From JAAYZX01 sp040770645 (GTDB taxonomy: Bacteria; Actinomycetota; Thermoleophilia; RBG-16-64-13): a stretch of DNA of 64,000 nucleotides. Positions 54,575 to 63,922 of the stretch are shown here, piece after piece. Location: assembly GCA_040770645.1 (NCBI GenBank), contig JAXGIS010000011.1:1-64000 (forward strand), given 5' to 3'. The notes under the pieces were generated by a model that saw only the letters and a list, made by a program, of their open reading frames with translations, made no database searches and was not told where the DNA came from. The number at the start of each line of letters is the position of its first letter. The stretch's first letter is position 1. Both the position numbers and the translations under genes were made by a program.

Positions 54575-56238
54575 ATGAAGTCCGATCTCGAGATTGCTCA
54601 GGAAGCGACGTTACAACCCGTCCGTGAGATAGCGGCTTTGTTGGGTTTGGAACGTGATGAGATCGAGCTGTACGGTGACTACAAGGCCAAGATCAAGCTG
54701 AGCGTGCTGGATACGCGTGCCGGTCGGCCGCGCGGGAAGCTGGTGCTCTGTACCGCGCTTACCCCGACACGGGCCGGCGAGGGCAAGACTACCGTAAACA
54801 TCGGTCTGTCCATGGGGCTCGCCCGGCTGGGCAAGAAGGCCGTGACGACCCTGCGCGAACCGTCACTGGGGCCGTCGTTTGGCATCAAGGGCGGAGCCGC
54901 CGGGGTGGTTACTCCCAGGTGGTGCCCATGGAGGAGATCAATCTGCACTTCACGGGCGATATGCACGCCGTCACGGCTGCTCATAACCTGTGCGCCGCCA
55001 TTGTCGACAACCATATGTTCCAGGGCAACGAACTGGAGATAGACCCCGACGCCATTTACTGGCCCCGGGTTATGGACATGAATGATCGGGCGCTGCGCAA
55101 CGTCACCGTGGGCCAGCGGGGCGAGGGGGTGGAGCGGCAGACCCGCTTCGACATCACCGCTGCCTCCGAGGTCATGGCCATCCTTTGCCTGGCCACCAAC
55201 CCCCGGGATATGCGGGAGCGGTTGGGCCGTATCCTTATCGGGTGGAGCCGACGCGGTCGACCGGTCACCAGCTCCGATATAAAGGTAGCGGGAGCCATGG
55301 CGGCACTGCTGAAGGATGCCATCAAGCCGAATCTGGTACAGACAATCGAGAACACGCCGGCCATCATCCACGGCGGCCCCTTCGCCAACATTGCCCACGG
55401 GTGCAATTCGGTGCAGGCCACCAAGATCGGCCTCATGCTGGCGGACTACTGCGTGACCGAGGCCGGTTTCGGGGCGGATCTGGGTGCCGAGAAGTTCTTC
55501 GACATCAAATGTCGTTACGCAGGCCTGAAGCCGGACTGCGTGGTGATGGTGGCGACGGTGCGCGCGCTCAAACTACACGGTGGGGTACCGCTGGAGCACT
55601 TGAGTGAGCCGTATGCCGCGGGCATGGCCGCCGGCTTGGACAACCTGCGCAAACACTGCGAGAACATGGCGCTCTTCGGCGTGCCCGTGGTGGTGGCCAT
55701 CAACGTGTTCTCAGAGGACAGTGAGGAGGAGCTCGCTTTGCTCACGCGCGAGGTGGCGGCGATGGGACTGAGCGCGGTGCGGTGTCGGGTATGGGCAGAG
55801 GGCGGAGCCGGCGCCACTGATCTGGCAGCCGAAGTGATCCGTGCCTGCGCCTCGGCCGATGGTGCCCGTTTCCGCCTGCTCTACGAGGACGATCTAGGTT
55901 TGAAAGAGAAGATCGAGACGATCGCCACCCGCATCTACGGGGCCGATGGCGTGGACTTCTACGCGCGGGCCGAGCGGGCCCTGGAGCGCTTCACGGCGGC
56001 GGGCTATGGTCGTCTCCCGGTGTGCATGGCCAAGACTCAGGCCTCGCTCTCCGACGACAGTTCGTTGCTGGGTCGGCCGCGTGGCTGGCGGCTGCTGGTG
56101 CGGGAAGCCCGTTTGTCGGCCGGGGCGGGAATGGTGGTTCCGGTCTGTGGTAAGATGATGACCATGCCCGGTTTGCCCAAATACCCGGCTGCCGAGCGTA
56201 TCGACTTGGTCGACGGCGAGATTATCGGCCTCTCCTAG
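54575..56238 (+). CDS. fhs: Formate--tetrahydrofolate ligase, one indel
   Basis: First folate step of the methyl branch: formate, THF and ATP give 10-formyl-THF. N-terminal IAQEATLQPVREIAALLG; ATP loop ALTPTRAGEGKTTVNIGLSM; LREPSLGPSFGIKGGAAG then, after restoring one G in CCGGGGTGG (about 54,903), GGGYSQVVPMEEINLHFTGD; NTPAIIHGGPFANIAHGCNS; TEAGFGADLGAEKFFDIKCR; and the C-terminal PGLPKYPAAERIDLVDGEI. About 555 residues, normal. ATG at 54575 with GGAGGAGG. First gene of the Wood-Ljungdahl cluster. Confidence 0.95.
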
Positions 56239-58248
56239 ATGGATACTCCAGCAGCCGGTGTGCCCAATTCCTTGTCCATGTCCACGCCTCCCACAGCTTC
56301 CCACACCCTGATCTTCCAGCCCGGTGACCGCTGCGTGGAGGGTGTAGCCCACGGGACCAGCATCATGCGCGCGGCCATTGAGGCGGGGTTGGATATGGTA
56401 GCCCCCTGCGGGGGCACGGGATCCTGCGGGCGATGTCGCGTACGCATCATATCCGGGGACATCGAGTGTGATCCTTCCCCTGCCCTGACGGCCGAGGAGT
56501 GGTCCCAGGGGTGGCGTCTCGCCTGCAAATGCCATGTCATTTCCAACGTGGAGTGCGAAATCCCCGATTCATCCCGCTTGGCGGAATCGCGGGTGCGGGA
56601 CACGCTGGCGTCCGGGGAAGGCCACGCGCTCATGGTGTCCAAACGTGTGGAGGATCTACTGGGTCGCAGACCCGTGGTGCCCGTGGTCAAGGTCTTCAGC
56701 ATGCAACTGGAGCCGCCTTCGGCGCATGACAACCTCAACGACCTGGCTCGTTTCCGCAAGGGCTTGAGTGACCAATTCGGCCTGACCAACGTCTCGGTTG
56801 ACTCCATCTGGATCCGGAACATGCCTGCGGTGCTGCGCCAGGAGGGCTGGTTGGTGACCGCCACGGTGGTCAATACTCCGTACGGCTACAAGGTCATCAA
56901 TCTGGAGTCGGGCGCGAGATCTGACGAAGCCTATGCCGTGGCTCTCGACGTCGGCACTACCACTATTTGGGGGCAGTTGCTGGATCTCAACCGCCAAGTG
57001 GTACTGGCCGAGGCTTCGGCATACAGCCATCAGATCCGCTACGGTGAAGACGTGATCAGCCGGGTGATCTACTCGCAGGGCCCCGGCCGGCGTGAAGCGC
57101 TGCAACAGGCGGTGGTGGACACCATCAACGACGTTCTCGACCAACTGGTGGAGAACACGGGCGTGGATCGCGGCAGTATCAGCCACATCATGGCGGCGGG
57201 CAACACTACCATGACCTGTCTGCTCGTGGGTATCGACCCCAAATACCTGCGACTCCAACCCTACGTACCACCTGCCGACTTCATTCCTCCGGTACGTGCC
57301 GTCAATCTGGGCGACGGTATCCACGTAGGACGGCATGTGCATGTGTACACCTTCCCCACGGTGGCCAGCTACGTGGGTGGCGACATCGTGTCCGGAGTGG
57401 TGGGCGCGGGGCTGACCGAGACGGAGAAGATCACTCTGTACCTGGATATCGGCACCAACGGCGAGGCCGTGGTGGGAAATCGGGAGTGGCTGATCGCGGC
57501 CTCCTGCTCGGCGGGTCCGGCATTCGAAGGCGGAGGTCTGCGCCACGGCATGCGGGCCTCTCCTGGAGCCATTGAAGCCGTTCGCATAGATCCGCTGACT
57601 TTTGAACCGGCCATTCTCACCGTGGGGGACCGGGCTCCGCTCGGCATTTGCGGGTCGGGCATCATCGATGCCGTGGCCGAGTTGCTCAAAGCCGGAGTCA
57701 TAGGGCAGAACGGGCGCTTCAACCCGGATGTGGCCAGTCCCCGCGTGCGGCATCCCGAGGGCGCAGCCGAGTATGTCCTGGTGGAGGCTCAGTATTCCGG
57801 CACCGGATCCGATATCGTGGTGAGTGAGACCGACATAGACAACGTGATCCGCGCCAAGGCCGCCATGTTCGCGGGCGTGCAGACGTTGTTGGAGAGCGTC
57901 ATGCTCAGTTGGAACGACTTGGAGCAGATCATGATTGCCGGCGGCTTCGGGCACTACTTGCGTTTGGAGCAGGCCATGGCTCTCGGTCTCTTTCCCGAGT
58001 TGCCCCACGACCGGTTCCTGTTCGTGGGCAACGGCTCGCTACTGGGAGCGGCGCTGGGCTCTTTCTCCATCGACATGCTGAAGACCGCCCACAATGTGGC
58101 GCTGATGATGACCAATGTGGAGTTGAGCGACAACCAGCGCTTTGTTGATAATTACATGGCGGCCAACTTCCTCCCGCACACCGACATGAGCCTCTTCCCA
58201 ACGATGGAGCGGAGACTCTCCGGCTCGGCGGGCCGGGAGAAGGTGTGA
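56239..58248 (+). CDS. acsV: Corrinoid protein reductive activator (RACo/AcsV-like, ASKHA ATPase)
   Basis: 669 residues, intact. The N-terminal [2Fe-2S] ferredoxin domain has APCGGTGSCGRCRVRIISGD, with the fourth ligand in LACKCHV. A linker is followed by the DUF4445 ATPase with ALDVGTTTIWGQLLDL (phosphate 1), AAGNTTMTCLLVGIDP, LYLDIGTNGEAVVGNREWL, and GICGSGIIDAVAELL with IAGGFGHYL. Members of this family in acetogens use ATP to reduce the inactive Co(II) form of the corrinoid iron-sulfur protein so it can accept a methyl group. Begins at the ATG directly after the fhs stop. Confidence 0.88.
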   Translation: MDTPAAGVPNSLSMSTPPTASHTLIFQPGDRCVEGVAHGTSIMRAAIEAGLDMVAPCGGTGSCGRCRVRIISGDIECDPSPALTAEEWSQGWRLACKCHVISNVECEIPDSSRLAESRVRDTLASGEGHALMVSKRVEDLLGRRPVVPVVKVFSMQLEPPSAHDNLNDLARFRKGLSDQFGLTNVSVDSIWIRNMPAVLRQEGWLVTATVVNTPYGYKVINLESGARSDEAYAVALDVGTTTIWGQLLDLNRQVVLAEASAYSHQIRYGEDVISRVIYSQGPGRREALQQAVVDTINDVLDQLVENTGVDRGSISHIMAAGNTTMTCLLVGIDPKYLRLQPYVPPADFIPPVRAVNLGDGIHVGRHVHVYTFPTVASYVGGDIVSGVVGAGLTETEKITLYLDIGTNGEAVVGNREWLIAASCSAGPAFEGGGLRHGMRASPGAIEAVRIDPLTFEPAILTVGDRAPLGICGSGIIDAVAELLKAGVIGQNGRFNPDVASPRVRHPEGAAEYVLVEAQYSGTGSDIVVSETDIDNVIRAKAAMFAGVQTLLESVMLSWNDLEQIMIAGGFGHYLRLEQAMALGLFPELPHDRFLFVGNGSLLGAALGSFSIDMLKTAHNVALMMTNVELSDNQRFVDNYMAANFLPHTDMSLFPTMERRLSGSAGREKV

Positions 58249-59037
58249 CGCGGTACCGACCACCGCATGGGGGTCTGGTAGCGGTGGCGGGGAAGGGCGG
58301 CACCGGGAAGACTACCTTCAGCTCCCTTCTCATCCGCTACCTGGTGGAACAGGGCGAGACGCCGGTGTTGGCCGTTGATGCCGACCCTAACGCCAATCTG
58401 GGCGAGTTGCTGGGTCTCCGCCCCTCGGTGTCGGTGGGGTGCTGCGCGAGAAGAGTTTCGCCGGTGAAGCCGCGCTGCGCGATATTCCCCCGGTTGGGAC
58501 AAACGGACCTGGACGAGTACCGCATGCACCAGGCGGTGGCCGAAGGACCGGGCTTGATGTGTTGGAGATGGGACGGCCCGAGGGCCCGGTTGCTACTGCT
58601 TCGCCAACAGCCTGCTGCGGGAGCACGTGAACACGCTGGCCGGCTCGTACCGGTGGGTGGTCATGGACAACGAGGCCGGTTTGAGCACCTCAACCGGCAT
58701 GTCTGCCGTCGGGCGGACGTGATGTTCCTACTTCCGATCCTTCACCGCGGGGATTGCGCACCGCCGAGCGCATCCGCGAGTTAATCCGGGAACTGAAGTT
58801 GGATGTGGGCCAGGTGGTGTTGGTGATGAACGGGTTGCGGCCGGGGGCGGGGAAGCCGGCTGGGATCACACGGCCTTTCACTTCCTGCCTTGGGATGACG
58901 AGGTGATGTCGGCCGACGCGGAGGGGCGGTCGGTCTTCTCGCTGGCCGCCGACAACGCCATGCTGCTGGCCGTGGGTCGCTTGGTGGATGACTACGTCGT
59001 GGGTGTGGCTCAAGAAAGGGGTCGCTGTGCACGCTGA
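58245..59037 (+). CDS. cooC: CooC/AcsF-type nickel-insertion ATPase, frameshifted
   Basis: Deviant Walker-A ATPase of the MinD/ParA class that loads nickel into CO dehydrogenase or acetyl-CoA synthase. VAVAGKGGTGKTTFSSLLIR, VLAVDADPNANLGELLG, REKSFAGEAALRDIPPG, YCFANSLLREHVNTLAGSY, VMDNEAGLSTSTG (the conserved EAGLEH-like site), and VVLVMNGLRPG. Three or four indels (about 58,437, 58,610, 58,715, 58,850) spread it over frames. About 264 residues. The GTG start overlaps the acsV stop and its end overlaps the fchA start. Confidence 0.85.
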
Positions 59038-59665
59038 TGAGCAGTTCTTGGAGGGTCAGCTGCGCAAGTACCTCGACGGCCTGGCTTCGTCGTCTTCTAC
59101 CCCCGGTGGCGGTAGTGCGGCGGCTTTGGCGGGTGCATTGGGTGCGGCCCTCGTCAGCATGGTGGCGGGGCTCACGCTCTCCTCGCCACGCTTTGAGGAT
59201 GTGCATCCCCAGGCTAAGGCACTGCTGGAGAGAAGTGAGGCACTCCGCTTGGAGTTGCAGACTCTCACCCAGACGGACGCGCAGGCGTACGCATCGGTGT
59301 CACGAGCCATGAAGATGGCCAAGGAGCATCGAAGAAGAAAACAGGCGCGCACCGAGCAACTCCAGAAAGCCGCGAAGTGGGCCACAGAGGTTCCGATGCA
59401 GGTGGCACGAGGGGCGGAGAAGGTGGCACAGCTGGCCGTGGAGATTGCGGAGACGGGAATGTCAATGCGATAAGTGACGCGGGTGCGGCCGCTCTGTTGG
59501 CGGAGGCGGCGGTGAAGGGCGGCACAGCTGAACGTGGCCATAAATGCCGGGTTCCTGCACGACAAGGTTGCCGGGGCGGCCGCCCTCGCCGAAGTGGCAG
59601 ATCTGGTGGCGCAGACGGTGGAGCGGCTGAGCGGGCGCTCGCGGCCACACGCGCGCATGGGCTAG
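59027..59665 (+). CDS. fchA: Methenyl-THF cyclohydrolase / cyclodeaminase family (FchA), frameshifted
   Basis: Converts 10-formyl-THF to methenyl-THF in acetogens, or formimino-THF in others. STPGGGSAAALAGALGAALV is the conserved folate-binding start; RFEDVHPQAKALLERSEAL, TQTDAQAYASVSRAMKMAKE; after an indel at about 59,440 NVNAISDAGAAALLAEAAVK and, after another near 59,525, LNVAINAGFLHDKVAGAAAL. About 212 residues. The GTG start (59027) lies inside the end of the cooC gene. Its overlap of function with FolD's cyclohydrolase is common in acetogens. Confidence 0.88.
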
Positions 59666-59681
59666 GGGCGCTGATCTGTGA

Positions 59682-60656
59682 GTGCGGGAGATCATAGACG
59701 GCAAGGCGGTGGCGGCGGAACTCCGGGAGGAGTTGGGGCGAGAGATTGCTCAGTGCCGGGAGCAGGTGTGGTGCCCGGTATTGCCACGTTGCTGGTGGGG
59801 GACGATTTTGGGGCCGCCATGTACCGCGACGCCGTGGACCGGCTCTGCTCCGGTCTGGGGCTGCACTTCCGCGCGGAGAATCTGCCCGCGACGGCGGGTA
59901 TGGCGGAGGCGCTGGCGGCGCTGGATTCGCTCAATCGTGATCCTGCCGTCTCGGGGGTACTGGTTCTGCGGCCGTTGGCCGAGCAGGTGGACGAAGGCAG
60001 GTGGTGGAGAGGCTCGCTCCCATCAAGGATATCGATTGCCTCAACCCCAGCAACTTAGGAAGGCTGGTGGTGGGCGGGCGTGGCCTCCGGCCACGCCGGC
60101 CGCCTGCCTGGAACTGCTGGAGCGCCGACTGCGCGCCGAGGGCAGGGAGGAGGCGGCGGGTTTCGCTGGGGAAGAGGTGGTGGTGGTGGGCCGCTCGCCC
60201 TCGGTGGGGAGACCGTTGGCGGCCATGTTGCTCAATCGCCACGCCACCGTGACCGTCTGCCACTCGTATACGGACAGGGCCGGTCTTCTCGCCGAGGTGA
60301 CGCGGCGGGCGCGATATCTGGTGGTGGCGGTGGGAGTCCCGGGGTTCATTGGGCGGGACCAGGTGAGGCCGGGTGCCGTGGTCATCGACGTGGGCATCAA
60401 CCAGGTGTTTGTCTGTGGCGCGTGTGGGGCGCACAATCGCTCGGCCGCCGGCGCCTGTGTAGGTTGCTCCGAGGACCTGGCGGAGGCCACACCGAAGATG
60501 GTGGGCGATGTGCGCTATGACGAGGTGGCAGAGGTGGCGGCGGCCATCACCCCCGTCCCCGGAGGCGTGGGCGCCGTCACCAACGTGATGCTGGCGCGTA
60601 ACGCGGTGCGGGCGGCTCAGATGGCCGCCGATGGGGCGCGTATACAGGCGGGATGA
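59682..60656 (+). CDS. folD: Bifunctional FolD with four-cysteine insertion, frameshifted
   Basis: Methylene-THF dehydrogenase and methenyl-THF cyclohydrolase. REIIDGKAVAAELREELGRE, PGIATLLVGDDFGAAMYRDA, GVLVLRPLAEQVDEGR, APIKDIDCLNPSNLGRL, VVVVGRSPSVGRPLAAMLL, ATVTVCHSYT, GAVVIDVGINQ, and ITPVPGGVGAVTNVML match the family. Unlike usual FolD, a stretch FVCGACGAH to GACVGCSEDLAEATP (60,408-60,485) is inserted between VIDVGIN and MVGDVRYDEV. It has Cys-x2-Cys (60,414 and 60,423) and Cys-x2-Cys (60,456 and 60,465), a zinc-ribbon pattern. Three indels in the first half cancel out in length. GTG start. Confidence 0.88.
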   Translation: MREIIDGKAVAAELREELGREIAQCREQVWCPVLPRCWWGTILGPPCTATPWTGSAPVWGCTSARRICPRRRVWRRRWRRWIRSIVILPSRGYWFCGRWPSRWTKAGGGEARSHQGYRLPQPQQLRKAGGGRAWPPATPAACLELLERRLRAEGREEAAGFAGEEVVVVGRSPSVGRPLAAMLLNRHATVTVCHSYTDRAGLLAEVTRRARYLVVAVGVPGFIGRDQVRPGAVVIDVGINQVFVCGACGAHNRSAAGACVGCSEDLAEATPKMVGDVRYDEVAEVAAAITPVPGGVGAVTNVMLARNAVRAAQMAADGARIQAG

Positions 60657-60695
60657 GCCACAGAATCATTCGGGCAAGAAGAGAGGAGGTTGGCG

Positions 60696-61638
60696 GTGGC
60701 GTTTGAGGCAGTAATGGAGACCGCCCGAGGCGGGGTGACGGAGTTGATGCTGGAGGGTCTGCGCCTCGGTGGCCAGATGGTGCTGCCGTTCCACCGCTTT
60801 GAGGGAGAACTCCCCAACCTGCCCAGGATCGGCTTTGAAGTCTGGGACGTTCCGCCCGCCGATTGGCCGCCTGCGCTGGCCCGCATTTACTCCGGCGTGT
60901 GGGATAACCCCACTGCATGGGCCCGGTTTGTGGTGGAGGAATTGGGGCGGAGTTGGTCTATCTGCGGTTGATGAGTGCCGATCCCAACGGTCCGGCGCGG
61001 GCGGCGGGAGAAGCGGCGGCCATTGCGGCGGAAGTGGCTGAGCGGTTGATGTGCCGTTGGCGGTGCTCGGCCCGGGTGACCCGCAGGCGGATGCTGAGGT
61101 GGCCCAAGCCCTGGCTCCACTCCTGGGGGAGCGGCGTGCTCTGTTGGGATTGGCCGAGGAAGACAACTACCGGGCTGTGGGAGCGGCGGCTTTGGGTTAC
61201 GGGCATGGGGTCATCGCGTCGTCTCCCATAGACGTGAACTTGGCCAAGCAGTTGAATGTCCTTCTCTCTCGACTGGGGTTGGAGGATAAGAACCTGCTGA
61301 TGGATCCCACCACCGGCGCTTTGGGGTACGGCCTTGAGTACTCCTACTCCGTGTTTGAGCGCACGCGGCTGGCGGCTTTGTCCCAGAACGACCAGAAGAT
61401 GCAGTTCCCCATTGTGGCTGCGGTGGGGGCGGAGACGTGGAAGGCCAAGGAGAGCCGCGCCGGGGAGGAGGACATGCCCGGCTTGGGTGACGTGGAGACA
61501 CGGGGCATCCTGTGGGAAGCCGTCACCGGGCTGGCCCTGAGCTTGGCCGGCGCCGACCTTCTGGTGCTGCGCCATCCGCGCAGCGCGGAACTGCTGCGGG
61601 CGGCGTTTGCTGATCTTGGCGGGAGTGGAGGGGCCTGA
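60696..61638 (+). CDS. acsD: CO dehydrogenase/acetyl-CoA synthase delta subunit (CoFeSP small subunit), frameshifted
   Basis: Small subunit of the corrinoid iron-sulfur protein, which carries the methyl group to acetyl-CoA synthase. LPFHRFEGELPNLPRIGFEV, a TIM-barrel front end; LVYLRLMSADPNGPARAAGE after restoring one G in TTGGGGCGG (about 60,948); PLAVLGPGDPQADAEVAQAL; LGYGHGVIASSPIDVNLAKQ; MDPTTGALGYGLEYSYSVFE; and FPIVAAVGAETWKAKESRAG. About 314 residues. GTG at 60696 is six bases after GAGGAGG. The large subunit (acsC) is not in the window. Confidence 0.9.
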
Positions 61639-61693
61639 GTCTGGACCAAAGTCGCGGACGGCCCCCGTGGAACCCGGTGAGGAGGATGTAGGC

Positions 61694-63922
61694 GTGGACA
61701 CGCCGGGCGCCGTCAGGCGCGGTGCCGCCGCCTTCCTACACCGTGCCCGTGCGCTCCACCAAGAGGCGCTTGGGGCCCATGGCCCCTCTGCTCCCCTCGG
61801 CTTTCCTCGCACCATCTATCACCTGCCCATCATCTTCAGCGTGACAGGTCGGGCCGTGAGGACGTTGGGTGATGTGGCGTGGGTGTTGGAAGAGGCGGAG
61901 CACCTCATCACGGCCGAGGCTGCTTCGCAGCAGTGGACCCCCAGCCCAAATGCCCTGCTCGAGGCGGGGATGGCGGCCCTGTGGTTGGCAGAGGTGATCC
62001 AGGCACTGACCCACCTGGGGCTTGACCCCTCTCCCGGGGGCGACATGTGGCTCGGTGCGGCCGACGACGCCGTCATGCGGGCGCGCGGCGTGGAGTTCGT
62101 GGAGGGCTCGGTCGCCGGCTTTGTGGCCGTTAGCGGCGCTGCACCCTCGGTGGAGGCGGCGGTGAATCTGGCCCGCGAGATGCAACAGAAGTCGCTCTAC
62201 GTCTTCATGGCGGGCGAGGGCTGGGAGTGCGACGAGCCTGTCACTGCCACCCACGCCCTGCACGTCTCGCATGCCCCACACGTCCCGTACGCCCCACACG
62301 TGGCCGGTTCCCGCCAAATCTCTTTCGCCGAGCAACTGAGGGAAGGCGGTGTCCGGCTGGGTTGGGAGACGCGCCTCGTCCCCTTCGGGCCCGATGTTTT
62401 TGCGCACGCCTACTCCATCGGCTTCGCCGTCCGAGTGGCCATGGCCTTCGGAGGGGTAGAGCCCGGCGATTACCACCGTCTCTTCACCTACATCAAAGAC
62501 AGGTTGCGCGCCTTCGTGGCGGTGTTGGGTCCTGTGACTGATCTGCAGTTGGCAGCCGCGGCCGGCGCCGCCAACTTCGGGCTCCCTGCCATTGCCACCG
62601 CGAACATCCCGTCGGTACCGCTCCCCGGCGTCTCCTCGGAGCCGTGGATGGTGCCCCATGTGCCGCTCAGCGACCTGGCGGAGCGGGCCATTGAGGTGCG
62701 TGGTATCAAGATCGTAGTCACTGATGTCCCGGTACCGGTGGCCTACGGCCCCGCCTTCGTGGGGGAACGTATTCGCCGCGACGTTATGCGCCTGGACCTG
62801 GGGGGCCCGGAGGCGCACGGCTGCGAGCTGCTGGTGATGGCGGACGGCGTGAAAGACGGCCGGGTGATGGTGGTGGGTCCGGACGTGGACGATCGACCCG
62901 TGGGCGCCACCCTTCCGGTTGGCATTCTGGTGGAGGTGGCGGGGCACCGGATGCAGCAGGACTTCGAATCTGTGCTGGAGCGTCGGATACACCACTCGCT
63001 CAACGAAGCCGAGGGACTGCACCACGTAGGCCAACGCGATTCCATATGGCTGCGTTTAAGCCGGGCGGCTGCGGAGGCGGGCTTCCGGCTGGAACACCTG
63101 GGGCGCATCATTCACGCCAGGTTGCACGCGGATCTGGGCGAGATCGTGGACAGGGTTCAAGTCACCCTCTTCACGAATGAGAAAGATGTGGTGGCGCTCC
63201 AAGAGCGGGCGCAGGCGGTCTATCGCGAACGCGACGAACGCATAGGTTCCCTCACCGACGAGGCCGTGGATGAGTTCTACTCCTGCGCCTTATGTCAGAG
63301 CTTCGCCCCCGATCACATCTGCATCATCACGCCGGAGCGATCCGGTCTCTGCGGTGCTTACAGCTGGCTCGACGGCAAAGCCTCCTTCGGGATCAACTCC
63401 GCCGGACCCAACCGGCCGATCACCAAAGGGCGGATGGTGGATGAAGTGCTTGGCTCGTGGGAGGGGGTCAACGCCTTCGTTCACGAGGCGTCCCACGGCA
63501 CTGTGGGGCGCATCAACTTCTATACACTGCTTGACCATCCCATGACTTCCTGCGGCTGCTTCGAGTGCATCTCGGGGGTGCTGCCCATGTGCAATGGGGT
63601 GTTCACGGCGGATCGTGACCATCCCGGCATGACTCCCAGTGGAATGAACTTCACCACATTGGCAGGTATGGTGGGGGGCGGGGTGCAGACACCAGGCTTC
63701 ATGGGTCATTCGCGTGCCTACGTGGGCTCACGCAGGTTCTTGAGCGCCGATGGCGGGATTCTGCGTGTGGTGTGGATGACGCGACGGCTGAAGGAGGCGC
63801 TGCGCACGGAGATCGAGGCGGCGGCGGTGGCGGCCGGGCATCCGGACTTCTGGGACAAGATCGCCAGTGAGGATGATGCGGTGGAGGAGGAAGAGGTTAT
63901 GGATTTCCTGATCCCCCGGTAG
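61694..63922 (+). CDS. acsB: Acetyl-CoA synthase (CODH/ACS beta subunit)
   Basis: 742 residues, intact. Makes acetyl-CoA from CO, a methyl group and CoA at the nickel-iron A-cluster. All six A-cluster cysteines are present: 531, 534, 543, 553 (CALCQSFAPDHIC, then GLCGAYSW) and 620, 622 (SCGCFECISG). Their spacings (3, 9, 10, 67, 2) are those of the Moorella enzyme. N-terminal domain: VPFGPDVFAHAYSIGFAVRV, AMAFGGVEPGDYHRLFTYIK. A His/Ala/Pro-rich insertion of about 25 residues (residues ~185-210, HALHVSHAPHVPYAPHV) is not in the Moorella protein. GTG at 61694 follows GAGGAGG. The gene for the CODH alpha subunit is not in the window. Confidence 0.96.
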   Translation: MDTPGAVRRGAAAFLHRARALHQEALGAHGPSAPLGFPRTIYHLPIIFSVTGRAVRTLGDVAWVLEEAEHLITAEAASQQWTPSPNALLEAGMAALWLAEVIQALTHLGLDPSPGGDMWLGAADDAVMRARGVEFVEGSVAGFVAVSGAAPSVEAAVNLAREMQQKSLYVFMAGEGWECDEPVTATHALHVSHAPHVPYAPHVAGSRQISFAEQLREGGVRLGWETRLVPFGPDVFAHAYSIGFAVRVAMAFGGVEPGDYHRLFTYIKDRLRAFVAVLGPVTDLQLAAAAGAANFGLPAIATANIPSVPLPGVSSEPWMVPHVPLSDLAERAIEVRGIKIVVTDVPVPVAYGPAFVGERIRRDVMRLDLGGPEAHGCELLVMADGVKDGRVMVVGPDVDDRPVGATLPVGILVEVAGHRMQQDFESVLERRIHHSLNEAEGLHHVGQRDSIWLRLSRAAAEAGFRLEHLGRIIHARLHADLGEIVDRVQVTLFTNEKDVVALQERAQAVYRERDERIGSLTDEAVDEFYSCALCQSFAPDHICIITPERSGLCGAYSWLDGKASFGINSAGPNRPITKGRMVDEVLGSWEGVNAFVHEASHGTVGRINFYTLLDHPMTSCGCFECISGVLPMCNGVFTADRDHPGMTPSGMNFTTLAGMVGGGVQTPGFMGHSRAYVGSRRFLSADGGILRVVWMTRRLKEALRTEIEAAAVAAGHPDFWDKIASEDDAVEEEEVMDFLIPR

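Noticed and set aside
56656..58008. 450-residue minus-strand frame
   Set aside because: Antisense to the intact corrinoid activator; rich in His/Arg/Gly as expected from a mirrored frame.
61736..63034. 432-residue minus-strand frame
   Set aside because: Antisense to intact acsB with complete A-cluster; no family resemblance.
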